Source: Sulfurimonas sp. hsl 1-7
GTDB taxonomy: Bacteria > Campylobacterota > Campylobacteria > Campylobacterales > Sulfurimonadaceae
Reading direction: 5' to 3'
Length of the DNA: 64,000 nt
NCBI RefSeq assembly: GCF_030577135.1
Contig: NZ_JAUIRR010000001.1
Location: 1 to 64,000 of the forward strand
Both the position numbers and the translations under genes were made by a program. Position 1 is the stretch's first letter; every line of letters starts with the position of its first letter. The notes beneath the pieces were generated by a model that was not told where the DNA came from, did no database searches, and worked only from the letters and a program-made list of their open reading frames with translations. Positions 47,635 to 56,875 of this stretch are shown here, piece by piece.

Positions 47635-48972
47635 GTGGATACAATAGGACAATTTCCATTGTTTTATTTTCCGGAGTATGGAAGTGCTTGGATGATGGGT
47701 ATTACAGGTACTATACACATTTTAGCGTCACATACTTCTGTCGGTGCGGCAATGTTATTTGCCTTTTTAGCTTATAAAGGGTACAAGGAAAATACTACAG
47801 AGTATTTACCGTATATGAAAAAATACGGGATGTTTTTACTTATCTTCTCATATGTTATAGGTTCTATCACAGGGCCGGGGATTTGGTATACGGCAACAGC
47901 CGCGAGTCCAAGAGGAATTAGTGCACTTATACATAACTTCGTATGGGTATGGGCAACAGAATGGGTGTTTTTTGTTTATGAGGTTATAGGTGTTTTTGCC
48001 GTTGTATATTTTATTAATAAAGTAGATATACGTACACATCTAAAACTGACATATACATTTGCACTTGCTTCGGTTGGAACACTTGCCTTAATCATCGGTA
48101 TTATCAGTTTTATGATGTGGCCTGGTAATGAAGCATTTTACTTAAGCGGAAGTGCTAGTGACGGTTTCTTTGGAATAAATACATTCCCGCATATGTTTTT
48201 AAGAATCGGTTTTATGATTATGATGTCTGGTGTTATTGGTCTTGTGATTGCAAGTGCTATGAAAAAAGAGAACTTAGAACTTTCACGCGAGTTGACTAAA
48301 AAAATGGGCTATGTAAGTTTACTTGGTGGTTTTGTTACGATGTTCTTTTTTATGTGGTATATGGGAACTTTACCGGAAAATGCTCATGCAGTATTTAATG
48401 TTTCAAAAGAGAGTATTCTTCAAAGTAGAATTATACTTACAATAGTCTTTTCACTCTACTTTATACTGGCTATTGCCAAACCAAACTTTATCAATCCTAT
48501 TTTTGCTTCAACAATGATTGTAGTAATTTTAATCGCAGGACTTTGGCCAGGTGAGAAATTACGTGAATCAATGAGAAAACCTTACGTTGCAGGTCAATAT
48601 ATGTACTCAAACCAGATTGTAAGCCGTGATGTTCCAGGAAAAGGGATCAAAAGTGAGTTACCTGTTATTGCTGAAAAAGGATTATTACAAGTAAATCCTT
48701 TTATTCCTGATAACTTAAGAGTGATCACTGCTGAGAATAAACTTGAAGCCGGAAAACTTTTAGCAAAACTATCCTGCTCAAACTGTCATTCATTAGAAAA
48801 AACAGGGGTATATAGACCGTTAAAAGATAGATTAACCGGTATGGATAAAGATGGAATAAAATCTATCCTTTATGCAATAGGTGCAGGCGGAATCTCTTAT
48901 ATGCCGAAACTTCAATTGCCAGAACATGAATACGATGCGATTGCAGAGTATCTTGCATCACAACACTACTAA
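47635..48972 (+). CDS. Cytochrome bd-family-like membrane subunit with C-terminal c-type haem
   Basis: A 445-residue inner-membrane protein with about nine helices and no signal peptide. The first helices follow CydA: MGITGTIHILASHTSVGAAM with His28 and His33, WATEWVFFVYEVIGVF with Glu109, and NTFPHMFLRIG with His186. These stand where E. coli CydA has His19, Glu107 and His186. The Q-loop of quinol oxidases is absent. Instead the C-terminus carries a cytochrome c motif, CSNCH (381-385), with Met in YMPKLQLP as a possible sixth ligand. This fits bd-superfamily members with haem c. Oxygen reduction fed by a cytochrome or quinol is likely. It starts with GTG after aaggag. Confidence 0.74.
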   Translation: MDTIGQFPLFYFPEYGSAWMMGITGTIHILASHTSVGAAMLFAFLAYKGYKENTTEYLPYMKKYGMFLLIFSYVIGSITGPGIWYTATAASPRGISALIHNFVWVWATEWVFFVYEVIGVFAVVYFINKVDIRTHLKLTYTFALASVGTLALIIGIISFMMWPGNEAFYLSGSASDGFFGINTFPHMFLRIGFMIMMSGVIGLVIASAMKKENLELSRELTKKMGYVSLLGGFVTMFFFMWYMGTLPENAHAVFNVSKESILQSRIILTIVFSLYFILAIAKPNFINPIFASTMIVVILIAGLWPGEKLRESMRKPYVAGQYMYSNQIVSRDVPGKGIKSELPVIAEKGLLQVNPFIPDNLRVITAENKLEAGKLLAKLSCSNCHSLEKTGVYRPLKDRLTGMDKDGIKSILYAIGAGGISYMPKLQLPEHEYDAIAEYLASQHY

Positions 48973-48986
48973 GAAGGAGGATTTTT

Positions 48987-50180
48987 ATGGATGCATCAAC
49001 ATTATTAGCTCTTCGTGACCCTGCAGGGATCCCTTTTTATCCAGTAGTTTTTCAAGGGCTTTATATTTTAACTTGGGCTTTACATGCCGCATTTGTTTTT
49101 CTTTCACTCGGATCGATGGGATTATCGCTTTATGGAACAACGAGACAAACAAGTGATTCGAACTGGAAAATTTTAACTCCTCATTTATTACAAACAGGAA
49201 AGATTAGTGTCTCATTATTAATTGTACTAGGTGTAGCACCATTACTCTTTACTCAGGTTATTTATGATCCAAACTGGTATGTTGCAAATACATTGTCAGG
49301 TATGTGGGTTTTTACATTTATTTATGCTTTAATTGCAGGATACGTTATGTACTATTGGTATTATTATGCAAATCATGCAAAAGAGGGCAGTGGCAAGCTT
49401 ATCGGTATTATTTCGTTTGCTATTTTAGTTTTTGCCGGTATTTTAATGCATAACTTTGCCGTTACCTCAATTATGCCAAACGAGTGGATGGAAATGTACG
49501 CTCCAAATGGTGTTGTAGATACAAGTGGAACAACGCTAAATATAGACTTTATTAGACTAATATTTATGTTAAGTTTGTGTATCCCTGTAGTTGGCGTATT
49601 TTTACAAAACTATAGTAAGTTTATTAGTACAAGGGATGATTTTTCTAATGAGTTAAAAACATATACAGCACATCTAGGTACAAAAATTGGTTTATACGGT
49701 TTAGTACTCAGTGCAATACTTTTTGTTGCTTGGATGTTTCAAGTCGATTATTTAACAAATCCGGTTGTAATTGCTACAGTTTTGGGTGTAGTAGTATTAC
49801 TATTTATGATCGCTAACAATAAAAACAGCTATATTACTACAGGCGTATTAGTTATTGTTGCTATCTTAATATCCACTGTAAGAGAAGTGATTAGATATGA
49901 GATCATGGCAGAGCTGGGATACAATATTTACGATTACACTGTAAATCTTGAGATACCGTCTATTACAATGTTCTTGCTTACGTTCTTAATTATGGGTGGA
50001 GTGGGTGTTGCTTACATTTTAACTATGGCTTGGAAAGTTGGTAAAACACAAGGCGTTTTTGATGGGACAAAAGAAAAAACAGTAAATAAATTAGCTAACT
50101 ATACAATTAGTATTATGGTTGTTTGGATGGTGGTTTATTTTGGATGGGGTATGTTTACGCTTTTTAGCAATACATTATAA
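48987..50180 (+). CDS. Second bd-family-like membrane subunit
   Basis: A 397-residue protein of about nine to ten membrane helices, starting 14 bases after the haem-c subunit with aaggagg as ribosome site. YILTWALHAAFVFLSLGSMG (His33) resembles the first CydA helix with its haem-ligand His, suggesting a CydA-derived partner (the A' type of CydAA' oxidases) more than a classical CydB. Later helices hold GILMHNFAV and IREVIRYEI-like polar residues. It probably forms a heterodimer with the upstream protein. I infer a bd-type terminal oxidase complex, but the sequence is diverged. Confidence 0.66.
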   Translation: MDASTLLALRDPAGIPFYPVVFQGLYILTWALHAAFVFLSLGSMGLSLYGTTRQTSDSNWKILTPHLLQTGKISVSLLIVLGVAPLLFTQVIYDPNWYVANTLSGMWVFTFIYALIAGYVMYYWYYYANHAKEGSGKLIGIISFAILVFAGILMHNFAVTSIMPNEWMEMYAPNGVVDTSGTTLNIDFIRLIFMLSLCIPVVGVFLQNYSKFISTRDDFSNELKTYTAHLGTKIGLYGLVLSAILFVAWMFQVDYLTNPVVIATVLGVVVLLFMIANNKNSYITTGVLVIVAILISTVREVIRYEIMAELGYNIYDYTVNLEIPSITMFLLTFLIMGGVGVAYILTMAWKVGKTQGVFDGTKEKTVNKLANYTISIMVVWMVVYFGWGMFTLFSNTL

Positions 50181-50182
50181 GA

Positions 50183-50259
50183 TCAGGAGGGTTTGTACCT
50201 CTCTACTACGCCAATAGAAAGAGAGGTACAAACACACATTACACGCAAATGTAACTTCC
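50183..50259 (+). repeat. Structured element family 2, copy 2, after the bd-like oxidase genes
   Basis: It begins 2 bases after the stop of the second oxidase gene. A perfect 13-bp stem pairs 50192-50204 with 50220-50232 around the loop actacgccaatagaa. An 8-base linker is followed by ACACGCAAA (50241-50249), and GGAGG (50186-50190) can close on CTTCC (50255-50259). Loop, linker length and ACACGCAAA match copy 1 at 47502, but the stem arms are different in sequence. ACACGCAAA itself sits in a small TTACA/TGTAA hairpin here. Confidence 0.7.
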
Positions 50260-50278
50260 AATTATAACATGTTTTAAG

Positions 50279-50352
50279 AGGGGAAATGAGAAATTTTTCC
50301 CTCTATAATTCTCTTGTTTTTATGGGAAAGGGGATTAGAAATCCTCCCCTTT
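50279..50352. terminator. Convergent terminator hairpins
   Basis: Two hairpins lie between the oxidase operon and the minus-strand diguanylate cyclase. AGAGGG with CCCTCT (about 50277-50304) stands first. Then AAAGGGGATT pairs with AATCCTCCCCTTT (about 50327-50352, with a two-base bulge) and overlaps the cyclase stop at 50335. They are suited to stop transcription in both directions. Confidence 0.5.
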
Positions 50353-52176
50353 AAACATATCTGCTTGGAACTCTACTATTTTATTTCTACCAGTATTTTT
50401 TGCTTCGTACAAGGCAGTATCTGCAAATTTGATTGTTTTCCAAATGCTGTCTGCATCATCAGGGTATTTTGCAATACCGATACTAATAGTCTTTTTCATC
50501 GTTTCACCCATTCCAACATCAAAAGTAAGTGCAGCAAATGACTGGTGGATTTTTGCAGCAACATTTAAAGCACCTTCAGCTGTTGCATTGTGAAGTAGTA
50601 TTAAGAACTCTTCTCCACCGTAACGTATTGCCAGATCAGCTTCGCGTATACTTTTTTTGAGAACGTTTGCAAGCTCTACAATAACTTTATCACCCAGATC
50701 GTGTCCATAGGTGTCATTTACCATTTTAAAGAAGTCGACATCAAGCATTAATACTGTGTATGTTTCATCTTTACGATTTGCTTGAGAGATAACTTGATCG
50801 ATAAACTCTTCTAAAAATCTTCTATTGTATAAACCTGTCATCCCGTCTCTTAAAGATGTATCACGCAGTTTTGCTGTAAGAATTCTACTCTCAATTACAG
50901 GTTTCGCAGCTTCTAGATAGTTCTTTATACTAGGTGTTTTCGCATTAATCTGACTAACTTCACTCTCATTTTTTGCTGCTATGTTAAGTACTATACTATA
51001 GTCATCATTGATACTAAAAGGGATACAAACATAAAAACCGTCTTGTTTATGACATGCTTGACACAGATCAATATACTCTGTAGAGATTACATCTGATTGT
51101 GTTCTAAAAGCACGGCATAAGCTTGCATTGTGATTTACATGATCGCTACACATTGCTTTATCTGTAGATGAATAGATCAGTTTTCTCTCATGAGTAGATT
51201 GATTGACTTGGTAGAATGCAAACTCATGAATATCAAATTTATACTCAAGCGCATCAATAAATCTTTTGTAAACAGTCTCTTTATCGAGGTCTAGTTCAAT
51301 AGTCTTTTTAAATTTATAGATATCCGAGAGTTCACCTATAATAGATTTTGCTTCCTGCAGAGGATCTTTTGAAGCGACACACCCTTGAGGGATAAAGGTA
51401 GAGAGGTTGTATTTGATATTTCCAAATGTCTCTTGCATCTTGCTAAAAAGAGTATTGAGTTGTTCTGCAATGTTTCTTGCGTCACCTTTTACATTAGTAA
51501 AAAATGTATGTGTAAAGTCACCGCTGTATGCTTTTGTAATACCCTCTTGCATACTTGAGAAAAGTTTCATATACGGAGATACATAATGGTTAAGTAAAAA
51601 TAATACGATTACGATAAATCCAAGGTTGATCGCAAGAATTTTTAAGATAGTAACCATTCCGGCATTACGCATATTTGTAATGTCAAACTCCATACTGATC
51701 GCACCGAGCGTTTCACCTCTTTGTACATTATGACACTGTAAACAGTTTGGTTGAGATGTTGTTGCAATATAAGGAACTGAGACTCTTAAAATAATTGAAT
51801 CTGTTCCCTCTTGAATAGTTTGCACTATTTTACCGCTTTGCAGCGTCTCTTTATCTATTTCGTCACGAAGTGTTTCACTTGAAAAACCTTGACCGTATTG
51901 TTTAGTTACAAGTGGTGAACGTACAATCCATAAAGATTTTACTTCACTATGATTGTTGGAGATCTGGTCTAAGAAGTATTGACGTTTATCCATCATATCG
52001 TTTACCATATGTGCAGTTAAACCGTCTTTTACTATAGCAGCCGTCATAGTTGCTTTTTCAGTAGCACCTTTAATACTGTATTCTCTAAAATTTAGAGATA
52101 CATTTACTATTGTAGCAATAGCTAATGCTAGCAACATGATTGTGACTATAAATAATAACTTAAACTTTGTCCCCAT
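50335..52176 (-). CDS. Diguanylate cyclase with periplasmic haem-c sensor domain
   Basis: A 613-residue membrane protein that makes c-di-GMP. After an N-terminal helix (about 6-28) comes a periplasmic Tll0287/DUF3365-like domain with CLQCH (145-149), a covalent haem c site. A second helix (about 178-198) and a HAMP-like linker follow. The cytoplasmic GAF-like region has its own Cys groups (LCRAF, LCQACHKQDGFYVC). The GGDEF domain ends the protein with RYGGEEF and an intact inhibitory site READ. The haem suggests sensing of redox state or a gas such as NO or O2. It is next to the bd-like oxidase and starts 5 bases after glmS. Confidence 0.88.
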   Translation of the reverse strand: MGTKFKLLFIVTIMLLALAIATIVNVSLNFREYSIKGATEKATMTAAIVKDGLTAHMVNDMMDKRQYFLDQISNNHSEVKSLWIVRSPLVTKQYGQGFSSETLRDEIDKETLQSGKIVQTIQEGTDSIILRVSVPYIATTSQPNCLQCHNVQRGETLGAISMEFDITNMRNAGMVTILKILAINLGFIVIVLFLLNHYVSPYMKLFSSMQEGITKAYSGDFTHTFFTNVKGDARNIAEQLNTLFSKMQETFGNIKYNLSTFIPQGCVASKDPLQEAKSIIGELSDIYKFKKTIELDLDKETVYKRFIDALEYKFDIHEFAFYQVNQSTHERKLIYSSTDKAMCSDHVNHNASLCRAFRTQSDVISTEYIDLCQACHKQDGFYVCIPFSINDDYSIVLNIAAKNESEVSQINAKTPSIKNYLEAAKPVIESRILTAKLRDTSLRDGMTGLYNRRFLEEFIDQVISQANRKDETYTVLMLDVDFFKMVNDTYGHDLGDKVIVELANVLKKSIREADLAIRYGGEEFLILLHNATAEGALNVAAKIHQSFAALTFDVGMGETMKKTISIGIAKYPDDADSIWKTIKFADTALYEAKNTGRNKIVEFQADMFKGEDF

Positions 52177-52181
52177 ATATT

Positions 52182-53996
52182 CTACTCCACTGTAACGCTT
52201 TTTGCTAGGTTCCTTGGCATGTCAACATCATTACCTAATCTTATAGAAACCTCTAATGACAACAATTGTACCACAACCATCATCTCAAAAAACTCTAACA
52301 TGTAAGATTCGTGCTTTTTTGTTGCAATAAAGTCGTCTGCCTTTTCAAATTGTAACGGACTGATAGCACAAATTGTTGAATCTCGTGCGCTGAGCTCTTC
52401 AACATTGCTTTTTGATTTCTCATATAGCATATGTTCAGGGAGTAAAGCAATTGTAAAAAGTTCCGGATCGGCAAGTGCAATAGGTCCATGTTTCATCTCT
52501 CCGCTTGGATAACCTTCTGCATGAAGATATGAGATCTCTTTGAGCTTTAAAGCACCTTCTAGTGCTAACGGATAGAAGATATCTCTTCCTATAAAGAAAA
52601 ATCCATGACCGTGTAGATATCTTTTCGAGAGTCTTTTAATCTTTTCATGGATCTCATCGCGTACTTTTACTGAAGCCGGAACCTGACGGATAAGTTCAAT
52701 CTGTTTTGCGATCTCTGTTTTATCTAACGTACCTCTGAGGTTTGCCAGATGAAGTGATAACATCCAAAAAATAGTTACCTGTGTAGCAAATGCTTTTGTT
52801 GATGCAACCCCTTTTTCAACACCTGCACGCGTTAAAATCGTTGCATCTGAAAGTCTTACCATAGAAGAGTTGTCTACATTACATATAGTAAGAGTTTTTA
52901 AACCGGCATTTTTTGCCATTTTTAATGTTTCTAATGTATCGGCAGTTTCACCGCTTTGAGAGATAGCGACAAACAGTGTATCTTCTGTCATGATCGGTTC
53001 ACGATATCTAAATTCACTTGCAATTTCAACAGATGTTTTCACTCTTGCATAACGTTCAAACAGATATGAAGCCGAGAGTGCTGCGTGGTAACTTGTTCCA
53101 CAGGCACACAGTTTGATCTCATTAATCCCATTAAAGAGTTCTGGGTCAAGTTCTTCAAATATTACATCATCAGTTCCGAGTCTTCCAAGTAAAGTATCTG
53201 TAATAACATTACTTTGTTCATAGATCTCTTTTTCCATAAAAAATCTAAATCCGTCTTTTTGTGCCGAGAGTTTATTAGTTGAGAGTTTTGTAAAATGAGG
53301 TTGTTTTTCTTGTTTATTTTTATTGAAAATTTTGATCTCATTTGGTGTAACGTAGCCATAATCTCCGTCATCAAAATAGTTGACATCCTCACAATGACCG
53401 ATTAGTGGAGTATCTGATGATGCAAAATATTTTTCGTTCTCTTTATTTCTTCCCACAAGCATAGGTGAACCTAACTTTGCAAAAAATATAGTATCTTCTT
53501 TTGATTTTGTAACAAGTAAGATAGCATACGCACCTTGAAGCTGAGAAATTGTTTGTTCAAACGCCTCAAATTCAGATGTAGCAGTTTTTAGGTTTTTTTC
53601 AAATTGGTGTACGATCACTTCCGTATCTGTCTGGCTTAAAAACTTTACACCATCACTTTCCAACTCTTTTTTTAGTTCTGCATAATTTTCAATAATACCG
53701 TTATGAACTACGTAAGAACATTCACCCAAATGGGGGTGTGCATTTAGCTCTGTCGGTTTTCCGTGCGTAGCCCATCTTGTATGTCCGATACCCACTGCAA
53801 AATGTTCTGTTTTAAAATCTTTTGTTTTTTCTTCAAGATTGACTAACTTCCCTACAGCTTTGAAATTGTTAAATTCACCATCGCTTAAAACTGCAATTCC
53901 CGCTGAGTCATATCCTCTGTATTCAAGTTCTTTTAAACCGTCTAATAAAATCTCTTTTGTATTATTTTTTCCTATATAACCGACTATTCCACACAT
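52182..53996 (-). CDS. glmS: Glutamine-fructose-6-phosphate aminotransferase
   Basis: Makes glucosamine-6-phosphate from fructose-6-phosphate and glutamine, the first step to peptidoglycan and LPS amino sugars. The 604 residues include the N-terminal nucleophile CGIVGYIGKNNTKEILLDGLKELEYRGYDS, the glutaminase segments HTRWATHGKPTELNAHPH and DTEVIVH, and two SIS sugar-isomerase domains with CGTSYHAALSA and SQSGETADTL. It ends PRNLAKSVTVE as in the family. No glmS ribozyme is seen upstream, as expected outside Gram-positives. Confidence 0.97.
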   Translation of the reverse strand: MCGIVGYIGKNNTKEILLDGLKELEYRGYDSAGIAVLSDGEFNNFKAVGKLVNLEEKTKDFKTEHFAVGIGHTRWATHGKPTELNAHPHLGECSYVVHNGIIENYAELKKELESDGVKFLSQTDTEVIVHQFEKNLKTATSEFEAFEQTISQLQGAYAILLVTKSKEDTIFFAKLGSPMLVGRNKENEKYFASSDTPLIGHCEDVNYFDDGDYGYVTPNEIKIFNKNKQEKQPHFTKLSTNKLSAQKDGFRFFMEKEIYEQSNVITDTLLGRLGTDDVIFEELDPELFNGINEIKLCACGTSYHAALSASYLFERYARVKTSVEIASEFRYREPIMTEDTLFVAISQSGETADTLETLKMAKNAGLKTLTICNVDNSSMVRLSDATILTRAGVEKGVASTKAFATQVTIFWMLSLHLANLRGTLDKTEIAKQIELIRQVPASVKVRDEIHEKIKRLSKRYLHGHGFFFIGRDIFYPLALEGALKLKEISYLHAEGYPSGEMKHGPIALADPELFTIALLPEHMLYEKSKSNVEELSARDSTICAISPLQFEKADDFIATKKHESYMLEFFEMMVVVQLLSLEVSIRLGNDVDMPRNLAKSVTVE

Positions 53997-54015
53997 ATGT
54001 ACAACCCTAAAAAAC

Positions 54016-56529
54016 TTATTTTGTTAAAAATTTGTAAATTTCATCAGCATTATTGCATATATTATTTTGTTTTTCCATTAAGAAACTGTCTCTGACTTTA
54101 AATTTACTCGAATGAATTTTTGCACTGACGATATTAATATTTAGCTGCTCGAATTTATGCATCACATATGCAAGCAGTCCAATCTGATTTTTCGTTTGTA
54201 TATTGATCTCAGCATGTGTTAATGAATGCTCACAATCGATAGTAATATCACTTTTTTTAATCTCAATGTTACGAAGTTTAACCTCTTTAGACATATCAAA
54301 AGCATCTTCAACCATAATCTTAATATCTTCAAGAATACTCGGATCAACATTTTGTGTAAAATCTATTTTAAAATATTTTACATTATCAAAGAGAGTAAAA
54401 ATTTCCATTGATGCAACATCAAGATGTGAGAGTGTTGAGAGTAAATAACCAACATTGAGAGGAATTCTTCTAAAGATCTCGATTGTTAAAGAGTTCTCAT
54501 TTTGGATATTGTAACTATAATCTTTTGTCTCTTGTGCCTGTTGTGCAATTTTTAGAATATTTTGCGGTGTATTTTTAAAGAAAAAGAGGTTGGAAACAAC
54601 AGATAAAATTTTATTTTGCAACACTCTTGGAAGCGTTTTAAACTCTTCAAGGTTTTTTACCTTTTTTTCAATAATGACACGTTTTTTGGCATCTGTTATA
54701 CGCTCTTTATTTTGCGCAACCTCTAAAGCACTTGTGTAGAGTTCGTAAAGGAGTTTTGCACTAAAGACTGTATATGTTTTTCCGCCAACTCCGTCAACTC
54801 CGTTGATATCCGCATAAGTAAGTACGTAAAGGAGTTTGAGATTTTTTTCATCTCCGACATTCGACATGAATTTATAAAGTGTTTTTTCATTGTGAATGTT
54901 GTCTTTAAATGCAACAGAACTCATAAGTATATGGTGCTTTACAAGTGTGATAGCGCGTGACGTATCTTCTCCGTCAAGTTGCATTTTTTTTGCAAACTGA
55001 GCTACGAGTTTTGCTCCCACTTCACTGTGATCTTGTTTTCTCCCTTTTCCGCTATCGTGTAAGAAAACAACTATTTTAAGTAAAAACTTCTCTTTTTCAT
55101 CCATTGAATCATATAAACTTTTGATAAAAGGTTCTTTAATGTTTTCAAGCGCTTCTATACATTTTACAGAGTGCAGATCTACCGGAAAATGGTGATATCC
55201 GTCAAACTGTGGCAGATGAAGTACTTTTTTAAAGTTAGGAAACAGCTCATGGAGTATCCCTGCGTCATAAAAAAGTTTTAAAAATGAATAGATGTGTTCT
55301 TTTTTCAAAAGCTTTTTAATCAGAGTATATGTTTTTTGTTTGAGTGGGTGGGAAATTGTCGTATATGTAAACTGATTTAAAAAACCGGCATCAAACTTAT
55401 AATCTTGATCTTCAAGGTTAATCAGAAGTTCTAAAAGCTCATTGATAGGTCTCGGTTTTAGATTATAAGATGCAAAAAGTCTGTCATCTCGTTTATAGAT
55501 CCCTTTTTGAATTCTACATTTGCGGAACTCTGAAATATTATGTTTATCGTAAATAAAACTACGCACCATTTTTTTTACAAAGATTTGGGTAAAGTTATTG
55601 ACACGCCATCCAGCTTCAAGCACTTTACTTGAAAGCTTTTTTTGATTTGAAAATCCTAAAAGTTTTGTAACCTGAGGAATATGTTCAAGTCTAAGGGTGT
55701 CTTCTTGTTTCCCCGTTATAAGATGCAGGGCACTTCGAACACGGAAGAGCAGTTCTATAGCGATTCGATACTCTCTATACTCTTCATCGGTAAACAATTC
55801 CCCGCTTAGCTCTTTGATAGATTCGATTCCGTAAATAGTTTTCGCTATCCAATAGATCAGTTGAGCATCACGAAGTCCGCCGACACCCTCTTTGATATTC
55901 GGTTCCATTGAGATTGAGAACCTTTTTCTTCTCCCTTGGGCTTCTTCGATCTTGTTTAAAATAAACTCTTTTTGCTGATAGAGTCTCATCTTATGCAGTT
56001 CACGTGTAGTTGCATGCCAAGTAAAAGAGGAACCGCAGATGAAGCGAGATTCCATTAAAGATGTTCTAATTGTAATATCTTCATTAGAAGCTTTAAAAAG
56101 ATCTTGTACTTCATGAACGCGATGTCCCAGTTTCAGTCCTGCATCGAGTGCCAAATAAAAAAGTTTTTCTATAATGAGTTCGGTATTGTATCCGTGTACA
56201 TCTTCATAAACGATCAAAAGGTCTATATCACTGTGGACACATAGTTGTTCCCGCCCGTAACTTCCAAGTGCAACAACTGCTATAGGTATAGAGCTTCTCA
56301 TAGGGAGATAGTTCCCAAATGTACGTCTAAGTACGGTTTTATACATTAACTCAATGATAGAGTCGAGCTTTTTTGTATGTCGTACGAGAAAGTCTTTTCC
56401 TTGGTTTTTTTCAAAAAGCTGGTCTAAAGAGTCTTTATATTCTTTTATATACTGTTTAAAAAGTTTTGAAAGTTCGAAGTCTGAACCATTGTTTTCTATG
56501 ATGTTTTCAATTTGCAATAATATATCCAT
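54016..56529 (-). CDS. glnD: PII uridylyltransferase / uridylyl-removing enzyme
   Basis: A nitrogen sensor of about 837 residues that uridylylates PII when nitrogen is low and removes UMP when glutamine is high. The nucleotidyltransferase domain has GSYGREQLCVHSDIDLL, and EPNIKEGVGGLRDAQLIYW follows. The HD domain has FLHDSGKGRKQDHSEVG. The C-terminus holds ACT-like regions, the last being QIGLLAYVMHKFEQLNINIVSAKIHS. I start it at ATG 56529. The longer frame from TTG 56580 would run through the promoter of the opposite gene and add 17 residues without homology. Its PII partner is not in the window. Confidence 0.92.
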   Translation of the reverse strand: MDILLQIENIIENNGSDFELSKLFKQYIKEYKDSLDQLFEKNQGKDFLVRHTKKLDSIIELMYKTVLRRTFGNYLPMRSSIPIAVVALGSYGREQLCVHSDIDLLIVYEDVHGYNTELIIEKLFYLALDAGLKLGHRVHEVQDLFKASNEDITIRTSLMESRFICGSSFTWHATTRELHKMRLYQQKEFILNKIEEAQGRRKRFSISMEPNIKEGVGGLRDAQLIYWIAKTIYGIESIKELSGELFTDEEYREYRIAIELLFRVRSALHLITGKQEDTLRLEHIPQVTKLLGFSNQKKLSSKVLEAGWRVNNFTQIFVKKMVRSFIYDKHNISEFRKCRIQKGIYKRDDRLFASYNLKPRPINELLELLINLEDQDYKFDAGFLNQFTYTTISHPLKQKTYTLIKKLLKKEHIYSFLKLFYDAGILHELFPNFKKVLHLPQFDGYHHFPVDLHSVKCIEALENIKEPFIKSLYDSMDEKEKFLLKIVVFLHDSGKGRKQDHSEVGAKLVAQFAKKMQLDGEDTSRAITLVKHHILMSSVAFKDNIHNEKTLYKFMSNVGDEKNLKLLYVLTYADINGVDGVGGKTYTVFSAKLLYELYTSALEVAQNKERITDAKKRVIIEKKVKNLEEFKTLPRVLQNKILSVVSNLFFFKNTPQNILKIAQQAQETKDYSYNIQNENSLTIEIFRRIPLNVGYLLSTLSHLDVASMEIFTLFDNVKYFKIDFTQNVDPSILEDIKIMVEDAFDMSKEVKLRNIEIKKSDITIDCEHSLTHAEINIQTKNQIGLLAYVMHKFEQLNINIVSAKIHSSKFKVRDSFLMEKQNNICNNADEIYKFLTK

Positions 56530-56545
56530 GGTTTTAATTATATAC

Positions 56546-56561
56546 CAAATTTTGCTATAAT
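56546..56561 (+). promoter_or_regulatory. Promoter of the LsrK-type operon
   Basis: TTTTGC followed by TATAAT at 56556-56561, 23 bases before the ATG at 56585, matches the strong extended -10 pattern seen at 7112. No operator repeat or LsrR-like regulator gene is present beside it. Confidence 0.6.
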
Positions 56562-56584
56562 CATCTAAAAAATTGGACAAAAAG

Positions 56585-56872
56585 ATGGCAATTACAAAAA
56601 GAGTGACTTTTATAGCAAAAGAAGGGTGTGAAGAGAAAATGAAAGAGCTTCTTTCAGCAATGGTAGTACCTAGTAAAGCTGAAAAAGGTTGTGTTTTTTA
56701 CGAGATCGTACAATATGAAAATAATAGAAGAAAATTTATGGCGATAGAAACATGGGCAGATGAAGCAGCACTTGACGGGCACAGAGCCTCTGCACATTAT
56801 GCTGTGTATAAATCATCGTATGAACCGTATTGTGAAGAAAAGTATACAGATGAATTAGAGGTATTAGGGTAG
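56585..56872 (+). CDS. ABM-family (LsrG/YgiN-like) small protein
   Basis: A 95-residue dimeric ferredoxin-like (antibiotic biosynthesis monooxygenase) fold protein. VTFIAKEGCEEKMKELLSAM, then SKAEKGCVFYEIVQ and FMAIETWADEAALDGHRAS, are the family strands with the conserved His. LsrG, which isomerises phospho-DPD in autoinducer-2 breakdown, belongs to this fold. The position at the head of an operon with LsrK makes that role attractive but unproven. A quinol monooxygenase or plain ABM role is possible. The start is ATG 56585; the TTG 12 bases earlier lacks a ribosome site. Confidence 0.72.
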   Translation: MAITKRVTFIAKEGCEEKMKELLSAMVVPSKAEKGCVFYEIVQYENNRRKFMAIETWADEAALDGHRASAHYAVYKSSYEPYCEEKYTDELEVLG

Positions 56873-56875
56873 GAT

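Noticed and set aside
53996-54015. glmS ribozyme
   Set aside because: The upstream gap of glmS is only 19 bases before the glnD stop and cannot hold it; this control is also typical of Gram-positives.
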